Shown piece after piece: positions 1-10,984 of a DNA stretch of 64,000 bases. The DNA comes from Conus ventricosus (lineage: Eukaryota; Mollusca; Gastropoda; Neogastropoda; Conidae), in assembly GCA_018398815.1 (NCBI GenBank), contig CM031628.1, positions 3,130,387 to 3,194,386 of the forward strand, given 5' to 3'. The notes below the pieces were generated by a model. That model made no database searches. It saw only the letters and a list, made by a program, of their open reading frames with translations, and was not told where the DNA came from. Each line of letters starts with the position of its first letter. The stretch's first letter is position 1. Made by a program: the position numbers and the translations under genes.

Positions 1-20
1 TATAATCATAATACTAACGA

Positions 21-111
<91 letters not shown>

Positions 112-240
112 GAAGACAAAATAATATATATATATATATTATTATATATATATATATTAATTATATATATATATATAATATTATATATATATATATAATA
201 TATATATATATATATACACTCATTTAAAAAATGTTTTAAA
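1..240. repeat. CA and AT microsatellites
   Basis: An interrupted (CA)n tract runs from about 22 to 110 and is followed by (AT)n from about 124 to 216. No gene is visible. Confidence 0.95.
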
Positions 241-314
241 AAATTTTTTTTTTAATTATCATTAATCAGTCACTCATGGGTGATGATCGAGTGAGATCAA
301 CAGTACTATAGGAA

Positions 315-820
315 GGTCTTCTTCTCCGTTCACTTAGGCAGGAATCCTGGAGGTACTGGCAAAGGCTGCTGTATGGTGAAGGCCCTCCAGTGGTCAGTAA
401 AGTTTTGCACTCATCGGTGTGTTGGCAGGCTAGGTTTCTACTTTTAGTGTTGTTGGGAATGTTCCGCTGTCACTGGGGCTGCATGGATAAATTGAAGACT
501 CGCCAGTGTGGAATATTGTGGAGATGTGATGTCACAGTCTGGAGTGCCCAGTTCTCAGTCTCACAGTGATGGTCTTCTTCTTCGTTTACTTAGGGAGGAA
601 TCCTGGAGGTACTGATGGAGGCTGCTGTATGGGCTGTGGTCAGTAAGGTTTTGCACTCATTGGTGAGTTGGCAGGCTAGGTTTCTAGTCTGGGTTTAGCT
701 GGGAATGTGCCGCTGTCTCTGGGGCTGTACTGCATTGATAATTTGAAGACTCACAGGTGTGGAATATAGTGGACCTGTGATGTTAAAGTCTGGAGAGCCC
801 TATCCTCAGTCCACAATGTT
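315..820. repeat. Two-copy direct tandem repeat, unit about 256 bp
   Basis: Copy 1 begins at 315 and copy 2 at 571; both start with GGTCTTCTTC and share GGAATCCTGGAGGTACTG, GTTGGCAGGCTAGGTTTCTA and further blocks in the same order. Small substitutions and indels separate them, so the duplication is not recent. No coding frame is conserved. The stretch from 821 to 1180 holds no recognisable gene. Confidence 0.85.
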
Positions 821-1180
821 CACTTGGTCTGATCTGGGCATCCGGTAGTATGCATCCCTCTTGTTGAAGTCTGGGTGCTGCTCAAGTCATCTTCCTATTT
901 GTCTCCTTGAAATATACTTTGATTTATTCGAAGGAGGCTACCTTTTACAGTTGGGCTGCTGTCCTCCTTCCTTTGTCAATTGGTCAGCTTCTTCATTTCC
1001 ATATATAGTGCAGAATGAAGGTGTTCACTGGATGGGAGTATTTTCAGTGACTGTAAATGGTAATCAGTTTAGATCAGTAGTACCATAGGATGATGATTAT
1101 TGTTATATAAGTGGAAAAATGCAGTGGTGATGGTGCAATGGTGCAAGTTGGGGGGATAAAGGAAAATATCAATGACCTGT

Positions 1181-1566
1181 GGGTGATGCTCATTGGCATG
1201 GGTGAGATCAATAGTACTGTAGGGTGATGGTCATTGGCATGGGTGAGATCAATAGTACTGTAGGTGATGCTCATTGGCATGGGTGAGAATCAATAGTACT
1301 GTAGGGTGATGGTCATTGGCATGGGTGAGATCAATAGTACTGTAGGGTGATGGTCATTGGCATGGGTGAGATCAATAGTACTGTAGGATGATGGTCATTG
1401 GCATGGGTGAGATCAATAGTACTGTAGGGTGATGGTCATTGTCATGGGTGAGATCAATAGTACTGTAGGGTGATGGTCATTGGCATGGGTGAGATCAATA
1501 GTACTGTAGGGTGATGGTCATTGGCATGGGTGAGATCAATAGTACTGTAGGGTGATGGTCATTGTG
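1181..1566. repeat. 41-bp minisatellite, about nine copies
   Basis: The unit contains GGTCATTGGCATGGGTGAGA followed by TCAATAGTACTGTAGGGTGA. It repeats every 41 bp with very few changes. The near identity of the copies contrasts with the decayed relatives on both sides and suggests recent expansion. Confidence 0.95.
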
Positions 1567-2215
1567 GGTAAGAGGAATAATAAGGTGGCATTAGTATAAT
1601 ATTGCAGGTTGAGAAAGAGGGTGGAGGGGGGTAGGGGTAGATGACTGGTGATGATCATGGATCATTTGAGATAAACAGTACTGTAGGGGAATGGGGGAGG
1701 TGTTCAAAGATGGGGTGGATGATGATCATGGTCAAGGTGTAGGTATGATCCACAGTGGTGTAGGATGGTGGATCATTTTGTAAAAGGAGTAGGATAGTGT
1801 ATTGGCAAGTATGATAATGCCAGTGGGGGAATAAAGGAAATGATCAATGATGATGGATGTGATCACTGAGATGAGATCTCACAGTATATAGGGTGGTGAC
1901 CATTGTCATAGTGAAATAATGTGGTGCATTGATGTAGTAATGCCAGTTGGGGGTGGGGGGTGGGGGTTGAAGATAATAAAATTGATGATTCATGAATAAT
2001 TGGTCATTGTCTTAAGTGGGACAAACAATGATATAGGATGTTGATCATTGCCATAAGTGAAATAGCATGATTGCATTGGCATGATAATGGCAGTTGAGTT
2101 TAAAAATGTAAAAAAAAAACACTTTGGGGGTGGGGGGTGGGGGTGGGGGTGGGGGCGGGCAATGATCAATGACTGATTGATGGTGATGGTTGTCATAGAT
2201 GGAATCATCACCGTC
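1567..2215. repeat. Degenerate relatives of the 41-bp minisatellite
   Basis: Loose copies of GATGATCATG...GAGATCAACAGTACTGTAGG can be followed near 1640-1690, 1710-1765, 1855-1905 and 2000-2070. Others lie upstream near 269-311 and 1065-1100. This suggests an old, mostly decayed array around the young 41-bp core. No gene is seen. Confidence 0.55.
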
Positions 2216-2294
2216 TCACACACACATGCATGCATGATACATGCACGCACACACATGTACACACACTGGTACGTACGTACACAGGCACATCAAC

Positions 2295-2345
<51 letters not shown>
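2216..2345. repeat. CA microsatellite, interrupted
   Basis: CA-rich DNA with a pure (CA)n run at about 2297-2341. Open frames here on either strand are His/Thr or Val/Cys translations of the dinucleotide and are not genes. Confidence 0.95.
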
Positions 2346-2346
<1 letters not shown>

Positions 2347-2413
2347 ACACACTACACACACAAACATATGCCAAAAAAAAAGGGTTGCATACACAGGACA
2401 TCTTATGAGTGGT

Positions 2414-2476
2414 GGTAACAATGATAGTGGTCATGGTAACAATGATAGTGGTCATGGTAACAGTGATAGTGGTCAT
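2414..2476. repeat. 21-bp tandem repeat, three copies
   Basis: The unit GGTAACAATGATAGTGGTCA plus T occurs at 2414, 2435 and 2456, with one substitution in the third copy. It lies between two CA microsatellites. Confidence 0.95.
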
Positions 2477-2526
2477 ATATGGGAATCTGTGTATATATTT
2501 AAAAAAAAAAAAACCAAAAAAACCCA

Positions 2527-2572
<46 letters not shown>

Positions 2573-2585
2573 CACACACACACAC
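2527..2585. repeat. CA microsatellite
   Basis: A nearly pure (CA)n run preceded by poly-A. Confidence 0.95.
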
Positions 2586-2719
2586 CACGACAAACTCATG
2601 TACATGCATCTAAGCATACCTATATGTAGAGGAGAGAGGGGAGACACAAACCCCTTAGTATACTTGTACACAGAGGGGTGGGGTGGGGGAACAGGAAAGG
2701 AAGTGGTCAGTGGGGGAAA

Positions 2720-3168
2720 AAAAAGGGGGGGGGGGGGGGGCACTGCAAGTTAATGTGGTGTGAGTGGGTGTGTGATTTTGTGGAATATATAGTGGGTTGT
2801 TAGAGGTGGTAGGATGGTGTTAATAATGTAGATTGAATGGGGTGTGAAGGGAAGAGACGGGGGTGTGGTTAGAGGGGGAGGGGGTTGGTGGGTTGAGGTG
2901 GGGAGGGGGTCAATACTTGGCCTACCCTTCTGACAGGAGTTTTGGGGGGGAGGGAAGGGGGAATATTGTGTGTGTGTGTGTGATGTGTGTGTGGTGTGTG
3001 TGTGTGGAGGGGGGGGGGGGGGGGGAGTAGGGGATAGGTCAAAGGGTGGCAGTTGACTGGATAGGAATGGGTGTGGTGGAAAGCAGAAGGTGAAGAGTGG
3101 TGGCTGTAAATTTAGCATGAAGTGGGAAGCGGGGGGGGGGGGGGGGGGGGGGGGTGTGGGGTTGAGTG

Positions 3169-3223
<55 letters not shown>

Positions 3224-3330
3224 GTAAGTAAATAAACAAAATAAAATGAAATAAATTAATTGAAGTAAAGAAATAAATAAAACATATTGATAAAAAAAGT
3301 ATATATATGTATATAAATTAATGTGCATGG
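2720..3330. repeat. Poly-G and TG microsatellite region
   Basis: Long G runs lie at about 2725-2740, 3009-3025 and 3131-3154, with (TG)n at about 2970-3005 and 3171-3219. The strand is strongly G-rich. No gene is present. Confidence 0.9.
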
Positions 3331-4511
3331 GGAAAATAAAACAAAATTAGATTAAATAGATGGAGGGTGGCTGTAACTTCTGTAATGAAGTGAGTGAAGG
3401 GGATATTGGTGGTGTTGTGTGTATATGTGTGTGTGTATGGTGTTGTTGGGGGAAGATATTGCCAACTGGTGTTGAAGTGGTGGGTATGTGTGTTAGGTTA
3501 TTGTTGGTTATTGATGCCTTGGGGGTGTAGTAGTGGCCAGTTTGGTATGAGATGGGATTCTTGAGGTTGTGGCAAGTCTGTGACTGCCAGAGTGCCAAGA
3601 CTTTGACATGGTTGATGTTGTGTTGGGTGTGGTTGAAATGTGGGGGCGAGGGGTTTTGGGTCGGGGGGTGGGGGATATCAGCAGGTTTTAAAGAGATGCT
3701 TTGTCTCAAGTTTTGCGGGGATTTTTCCCATGTAGATTTTCCCGAAAAAGCTGGCGGGGTTGGAAATATATAATGTTGCGGCTCTGACATGAGAATGGGG
3801 GCGTTTTTTCTGTGAAGGAGTTTTTGGGGGGCCCCTGAAAAAAGATGGTGCCCCGGTTTGGTGAGGGGGCGATTTTGAAATTTGGGGGTTTAAAAGCGGG
3901 GTGAGTACCGGGTGGTTTTGTAAAGGGGTTTCTGTTAAAAATGGACCCACAAGGAGGTCTTTTGGGGTTTTTAAATCAGTTTAAACGTGTTCATGGGTTT
4001 TGGTTTAGGGAAAGGGGGGTTTTTTGTGGTTATTAAAATTGTCCCAATTTGGGAAATTTGGGTTTAAAGTGGGGGGTGTGGGTTTTTCCCATGGTTCCCT
4101 GTTGGGTTTTTTGAACTTTGACACTTTGGAAAAGGGGATCTGATGGTCTTGTTCGATTCACAGGTAAAGGGTTTGTTGGGATTGTGGAGTTGAGGTTTTC
4201 CCGGGGGAAGTTGCCCTTCTCTGATTCTTGCTGTTTGAAAGTATCTTTTAAACGATCTGTCCCAAAAGGGGGAGGGGGGGTTGGGGGAAGGGAATAAAGA
4301 GCTTTTTTTTTAAAAATTTGGGTTCCATGAACAATTTGGTACGGGTAGGTGAAACTAGAAAAGCCATGGCTGCTTTTTGGGGGTTTTTGGGTTTAAAAAC
4401 CCTTTGTGGGGGAAGTAGGTGCTGGTGGGCTAACTGGCCCCAGATATAAACCCCCGGATTTTAGGGCCTCCCAGCACCAAATTCTACAATATAAAGGGGG
4501 AACTGCTGCGG
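3331..4511. other. Low-fidelity sequence, no gene seen
   Basis: From roughly 3650 onward homopolymers of all four bases become abnormally long and frequent. No reading frame, RNA gene or mobile-element motif could be supported. Confidence 0.6.
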
Positions 4512-5190
4512 TCAAAAAGGTTTTAGGTAGAGTTTATTTTGGGGGGTTTTCTACGTTTAAACCTTAATGTCTTAATTTCTGTTCGGGAAATGGAGAGCAT
4601 GAAGGAATAGGAAAGAATAGGAGGGGGAGGGGGGAGGGGGGTAAAAGGGAAAGCAGGGGGGAAAGCGGGTAAAACAAAAGGGGGGGGGGGGTTTTTAGGG
4701 GTCACAAAAGGGGTTTGGGGGAAGGGGGGTGAAAGGGAGGGGGGGGGGGGGGGGAGGAGGCAAAAAAGGGGGGGGGGGTGGAAAACGGGGAAAAATAAAC
4801 AGTATGGGGGAAAAAAGAGGAGAAAAAATTGGATGGAAAAAAAAGAGGGGGGGGGGGGGGGGGGAGAGGAGAGAGGGGAAAAGGGGGGGGGGGGGGAAAC
4901 AGGAAGGAGGGGGGGGGAAAGGGGGGTGGGAAGGGGGGGGGGGAAAAAGGGGGGGGGGGGGGGGTGAAGGGGGGAAAAAGGAAAAAGGGTTTGAGGCGAA
5001 AAGGGGAAAAGGGGGGGAGGGGGGTAGAGGAACTAAATAAAAAAAGGAGGGGGAGTGGGGGGGGAGGGGGGGAAAAAGGGGTGGGGAGAGAAAAGGGGCT
5101 TGTCACGGGGCCTGGTAGTGGGGGACACCCTCCCCTCTCTCTCTCTTTTTCCCCTTCTCTCCCCTTCTCTCTCTCTCTTTTCCCCTTCTG
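4512..5190. repeat. G-rich block, copy 1 of a dispersed duplicate
   Basis: This block aligns in order with 12642-13330. Shared anchors are GTCAAAAAGG near the start, TTCTGTTCGGG, GGAGGAGGCAAAAAA, a GTATGGGGG motif and GGGTTTGAGG. It ends in a CT-rich then AT-rich tract. Homopolymers differ greatly in length between the copies, as expected of low-quality consensus. No gene. Confidence 0.8.
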
Positions 5191-5269
5191 TATATTTATT
5201 TTAATATTTATTATATATTATATATTATAATTATTTTTTTATTTATATTTATTTAAAATTTTATTTTAA

Positions 5270-6450
5270 AAAATTTGGGTTTTAAAACTATTCAGCGCTT
5301 TTTTCATGCAATGCAATCATAGGTGTGGTGGGTCTGTGTCCCGGGGGTTTTTTTTAAAACTGCTTGGGTTGTCTGCCCATAAAGGGGGTGTCTGTTTTTT
5401 TTCGTGTGTTTCGGGGTTTTGTTCACTGATGGGTTTTTCCACTTTTTCCCTGGTTTTTTAACCATTTCTACCCTTTGGTATTTAAAGTTGCCATTTGGTG
5501 GTTTGCATAGTATTAGGGTGCTTTTTGTTGGGGCTTTTTTTACCCCTTTTTGAAATGTTGTTGTATGGTGCGGGCCTCTTTCTATGATTTTCCGGATATA
5601 TTTGTATTCTATCTTTTTCTCTTTGAGCTTCCAGATGTATTTACTAAATTTCTTTTTGGGTTTTTTGTATTTTCTTTGTTAAATGACGGTTTGTGGTTTG
5701 ATACCCTTTTTTTAAAAATTGGGTTTTCAGTGTTCCCTATATATGTTTCTTCTGGTTCTCTGATGTTACAGGGGTTTGGGGTCCCACAATGCTTTTTGTA
5801 GAGGCATTTTTTCCCAAAGAGGGCATGTTCTTTTTTGATACGGGTTGAGGTTTTCCTTTCATCACCCTCGTTTTTCTCTGTATGTTTTTTCTTTTTGTTG
5901 GTTGAATCAATAAATTTTTTTAAAGGTTGGGCATACATGAGTATGAAAATTTGATGCTGTTTTTGTTGAATTTCTTGGTTTAAATTTTTTGCTTTTTTGG
6001 GAATGATGATTTTGGAAATTCTAAAAAAATTCTTTTCCTTTTTTGTTTTCACTCTTCCGCCCATATGGGGGGTTGTCCATATGATCTTTTTTTTTTCCTG
6101 TTCTTTTTGGGGTTTTGCCTAAATGTTTTATCTGGGTCATATTGTAGTTTGTAGTTGTACCCCCTTTTGTGTAACGCTTCTTGATATTAAACCCTGCAGC
6201 GTTATTGAATGTGTTTCATTGCAGGGAAGGTTAGATAATCTCTTATTTATTGCCCCCTGGGTATTTTTTTTTGTATGGAAGGTGGAGGGGTTACTTTTGA
6301 TTTTACATAAACAGGTGTTTCTTTTGGGTTTTTTTTTTTATGGTTTATTTTTTGTGCTTTTTGAGATCAAACGTTTTTTCTAGTTTGTTCCTATCTTTTT
6401 TTTTGGCTTCTTATTTGATTTTTAGTTTTTGGTTTTTGGGAAGATTTTAC
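5270..6450 (+). repeat. Left arm of a long inverted repeat
   Basis: Reads as the reverse complement of about 7690-8880. Matching anchors include TTTCATGCAATG near 5303, TTAAAGTTGCCATT near 5484, AATGTTGTTGTAT near 5553, CTATATATGTTTCTTCTG near 5738, AATGCTTTTTGTAGAGGCAT near 5788, CAGCGTTATTGAATG near 6198 and GGTTAGATAATCTC near 6229. Open frames here are short and low-complexity, so no gene is called. Confidence 0.85.
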
Positions 6451-7641
6451 ACATTTCTTTTTTTTTTTTTATTTTCAATTTTTCTGGGGTTTGGGTCATT
6501 CAGCGCAGAAAGGCCCGTATCCCTGTACGTCCGACTTTTTCCCCCAAATTTTTTTTGAATTTTAGACAGCATGAACGCCCGACAATTTCGAAAGTTTGGG
6601 CCCAAACTTAACGATCCCATTGTGACATAAAAAGGTAAATTCTTGTTTGCCCCTTTTGGCCCCCCGATTTCCCCATTTTTGTTTTTTGTGTAGAGTTTTC
6701 TTTGTAGGGAAAAGGGAAAATTTTCCATTTCTGCCCCTGATATTTCAGTTATTTGCGGCTTTTTTTATAGTTTTTGGTGAGCAGATCTTATTTTTGATGT
6801 GGGGGAAGTCTACTATTCAAATTTTTTAAAAAAAACGGTATTATTTTTGCTTTTTGGTTTTTGAACCTTTGTATGGCTTGTTTGTTTTTTTCCAAAGGGT
6901 TTGAGTTCGTGTTCTTCTTATGTTTTTTAGGGCTTTTTTTTAAAAAATTTTTTTGTGATTTTTCCTAATTCAGTTTTTGGTTGGGTTTATCAATTGCATT
7001 TTGGGGTTTTATTCAGGAAGTTGGGTTTTTGGTTTTAATTTTTAAATTAAAAGTTCTCTTGCTGTTTTGTCCCCACTCTTTGCTTAGGCCCCTTTGGTGC
7101 ACAAGCTCCTTTTTTTTTTTCTAATTTTATGTATGTAGTTTTATCAGCTTTTTTTTTAATTTTTTTGGAATGTTTTGTCGAGAAGCTGTGAGTACTCTTT
7201 AGTTTCCATTTTTTTAGATGTTGCTGGTTTTTGTTGCTTTCACAAATATTTTTTTGTCTTTTTGGGATTTTTTTGATTTTCTTTTTTTTAACGTTTTTGG
7301 GGAATTCATTTTTTGGTGTTTTGAATTCTATACTGGAAATTTCACCCTTTTCTTTTATCCTCAAATGTTTTTCATGTCTTCGATGGCTGGGGGAAAGCTC
7401 GCCATTTTTTAAAAAGTCATTGTGTTTTTTTCTTCTCTTTGGGCATTAGGGTTTAAAAAAAAAAATCCCCTTCCCATTATTTTTTTGTTTAAAACCTTTC
7501 GTCTGTTCTATCATTTTTTTCAAAATTGCATTGAGGTTTGGCAAAAAAAGGGTTTGTTTTTATTTTGATTTTTAAAAATTTATTTTGCCCTTTTTTAAAA
7601 TTTTGGTTTTTTAAAGTGTTTAAAACGTAAAGGGGCAATTA
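6451..7641. other. Spacer between inverted-repeat arms, no gene seen
   Basis: T-rich, homopolymer-inflated DNA. No conserved protein motif or repeat structure was recognised. Confidence 0.5.
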
Positions 7642-8968
7642 AGACAATGGTAGTAAATCCCCAGCAGGGATTTTAAAAAAATGTTCAACCAAAAACTTTT
7701 TGTAAAATTTTAAAAAACCCAAAAATCAAAAAAATTTCACTTAAAAGCAAAAAAAAAGTTTAGTGAACTATTAGATTTAACTTTTGATCTAAAACCAGCA
7801 ATATAAAAAAACCAAAACAAAAAACCAATTTGTAACCTGTTTTGTAAATATAAAAGTAAAACCCACCTTCCATATTAAAAAAATTTCCCAGGGGCTTAAA
7901 AAAGGGAGATTATCTAACCTGTCATGAAATTTGAAACGCATTCAATAACGCTGAAGCTGAATAAAAAAGAAGCTTTTACAAAAAAGTGGCTACAACTAAA
8001 AATTTCAATATGCCCCAGAAAAATGACATGAGCGACACAAAAAGAACAGGAAAAAAAAGACCCTTAGGGTTTTAAAAACCCCCCCATATGAGGGAAAGAG
8101 TAAAAACAAATATAGGGAAAGAATTTTTTTAGAATCTAACATCATCTTTCCCCAAAAAGGGAGCAAAAATTTTTACCCAAAGGGATATTAAACCCAAAAA
8201 ACAGCATAAAAATTATCTACTTTGTATCCCCAAACCCTTTTAAAAAATCTTGATTAACCAAAAAAAATGAAAAAAGGCAGTACAGAAAAAAACCGGGGTG
8301 ATGAAGGAAAACCCTGAAAAACCTGTTCAAAAAAAAACAGTGCCCCCCTGAGCAACAAATGCCTCTACAAAAAGCATTGTTTTCAAGCCCTGAAACCCAT
8401 CAGAGAACGCAGAAGAAACATATATAGGTATCCTAAAAAACCAATTTAAAACTAGTTTATGAAAACCCACAAACAGTCATTTAAAAAAAAAAAAGATTTC
8501 AAAACCAAAAAAGAAATTTAGTTTAAAAAAAATTGGAAGGGTCAAAAAAAAAAAGATAGAATTACAAAATATCCTGGGGAAAAACATAGAAAGGCAGACC
8601 AATACAACAACATTTTTAAAAAGATGTAACCCATGTCAACAGAAAAAAGAAAATAAATTTCTATGCAAACCACAATGGCAACTTTAAAAATAGGTTTGAA
8701 ATTTGGTTTTAAAAACTGCAGGAAAAGTGGGAAAATTCCCTTTTAGTGAACAAGAACCGGGAAACACCGAAAAAACTGACAGCCGTGATGACAGACAACA
8801 CAAGCAGTTTTTAAAAACACGGGAGCAGACCCACCCCATCCTGATGTTTTTCATTGCATGAAACAGCGTGTAGGTTTTTTTTTAAACCTTTCTTTTAACA
8901 AAAGTTGCTCCAGTTCGGTTGAGCATTTTTTTTTAAAAAACCCCTGCTGGTATTCACTACCATTGTCT
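7642..8968. mobile_element. Candidate inverted-terminal-repeat element containing the right inverted-repeat arm
   Basis: The segment begins AGACAATGGTAGT at 7642 and ends with the complementary ACCATTGTCT at 8968. Similarity of the two ends continues inward for perhaps 100 bp, including CCAGCAGGG, a poly-T/A stretch and a TTCAACC/CTCAACC block. A clear target-site duplication is not visible. No transposase frame survives, but the sequence is noisy. It could be a non-autonomous DNA transposon about 1.33 kb long. The interior is also the right arm of the larger inverted repeat, so a folded assembly artefact is the main alternative. Confidence 0.5.
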
Positions 8969-9056
8969 ATTTTATTTTTTATATATATATTTATATTTTT
9001 ATATATTTATAATATATATATATATTTATTATATTTATATTTTTTGTATGTATTTT
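8969..9056. repeat. AT-rich microsatellite
   Basis: Interrupted TATATA/TTTATA tract next to the inverted-terminal-repeat element. A similar AT tract precedes the left arm at about 5190-5265. Confidence 0.85.
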
Positions 9057-9059
9057 ATT

Positions 9060-10000
9060 AAGAATTGTAATATCAGTTTTTAAAAATTTTTTTAGGCTGC
9101 CATTTAAAGGGTTTGGGAAAGGAAAAATATGTTTGTATCTGTTACTATTAAATATTTTACTATCCCGTACTATACTGTTAGGGTTTTAACCCCTCTTTTT
9201 CACTCAGTTTCCCCCAAGAGTGGGGGGCAGTGGCAAATCCGGATGGGAAACCCGAAAAAATCCACACTTCCTTGTGATGCAAAGGACTTTGATTTAAAAT
9301 CCCGAAATTTTTAAAGGGTATTTATTAAAAAAAAAATTTTAAAAGTTTGATCATTCCAAACATTTGTCATTTTTGGCGAAAGAAAATTTTTGGGCATTTA
9401 TTTTGAAAAAATCAGCAAGGTCCATAGCTAAAGAACCCACCGAAAAAACAAGACTTTGACTTTTCAATGGAAAATCTTACACAAAATTTACCCTACCAAA
9501 ATTTTGTTTAAAAGAAAAAAAGTAGCAGAAAAAAAATAAAAGCTGTTGTTGCAATGATTTAATTTAAAATTTTAAACATTTTTTCTTCGACCCGTGTGGT
9601 TTTAAAAAAGGGTTTTGAGAGTTCTTGAATACAAAAAAACATATAGAAACAAATAGTGAAATAAAATGACGCAGTGGGTGTTTTGTTTTTGGGTAAATTA
9701 AAACAAGATTTTTCCCAAAGACAAAAAACTTTTATACTTTTTCTACTCATATTACTAGGGAAAAAAAGTCCCCCCAGATGGTTTTTAAAAAGACCCCTGT
9801 TCCAAATTTTTTTACAAATAATTTTTACAAAAAGAACCCCAAACTGAAATGTTAGTTTCTTTTTCTAGTTTCGTAGCATTGTTGATTTTACAGATAAACT
9901 TTATTTTTTTCGCTTGTTTGTCAATTTTCTTGCTTGTTTGTTATTACTTTTGGGTTTGGGGGTTTTTGGGGAATAAATTTAAAGTTTTATGAGGGGGGGC
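9060..10000. repeat. Noisy copy of the 13605-14470 segment
   Basis: Collinear with 13605-14470. Shared strings include GAATTGTAATATCAGTT, ACTATCCCGTACTATACTGT, CCACACTT...TGTGATGCAAAGGAC, AAAGGGTATTTATTAA, AAGGTCCATAGCTAAAGAA and ATAAACTTTATTTT. Most differences are extra bases in homopolymers, so this copy is probably the poorly read version. No gene is evident in either copy. Confidence 0.9.
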
Positions 10001-10139
10001 TTATATGTTGTTGCCCCCTTTTTCTCTTTTGTAAACGTTCTCCCCCTCTTTTCCCCTCTTGTCTCTGTTGTCTGGGCTGTCGGGCTGGCTTTTCTCTCTC
10101 TCTTCTCTCTCTCCCCTTCTCTCTTCCCCTTTACCACCA

Positions 10140-10955
10140 CACAAAACAAAATTTTCCACACACACACAACACACCACACACACAAACACACACACACACA
10201 CAAAACACACACCCCACAACTGAAAACAAAACACACACACACCCCACACACCGAAGTGCCCACCCACACACACTAACACACCCCCCAAAACCCCACACCA
10301 CAACCACCACACCCCACCACACACACACACACACACACACCCCCACCACCCCAAAAAATGCCCCCTCCCCAAAACAAATGCACACACACCACACAACACA
10401 CACCACAAAACACACACACACACAACACCACACACACACACACCCCCAAAAAGAAAACACCAACACACCCCAAAAAAACACCCCACACACACACAACACA
10501 CACACACACACAACACCCACACACACAAAATGCACCCCACCAAAAGCACACCCCCCAGACACCAACCCCACACCAACACACACACCAAAACACACACAAC
10601 ACCCCACCAAAACACACACTCACCAACTGCACTCCTTTTGCAACCCCACACACACACACACACAAAAACACACAACACACACACACCCCCACACACACAC
10701 ACAAAAACACACACACCCCACACACATACCCCACACACACAAACACACCACACACCCCCCACACACACACAAATCCCCCCCACACACACAACACACAAAC
10801 CACACACACACACAACCACCAAAAACACACAAACACACACCACCCCAACGGGACTCAAAATGCCCCACACGCAAACCACTAAAACAAAACACACACACAC
10901 CACAACCCCCACCAACCACAAAACCACCCACACCACCCACCACACCACACACACA
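10140..10955. repeat. Expanded, degraded CA-rich tract
   Basis: Over 800 bp of A and C only, with irregular CACACA, ACCCC and AAAA blocks. It corresponds in order to the much shorter CA tract at about 14550-14640. A very long open frame crosses it but is purely His/Thr/Pro composition and not a gene. Confidence 0.9.
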
Positions 10956-10984
10956 GAAAGGGGGAAAAAGTCTTTTTCCCCCCC

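Noticed and set aside
10001..10954. 317-codon minus-strand frame rich in Cys, Val and Gly
   Set aside because: It is the reverse translation of the same A/C tract and not a cysteine-rich protein.
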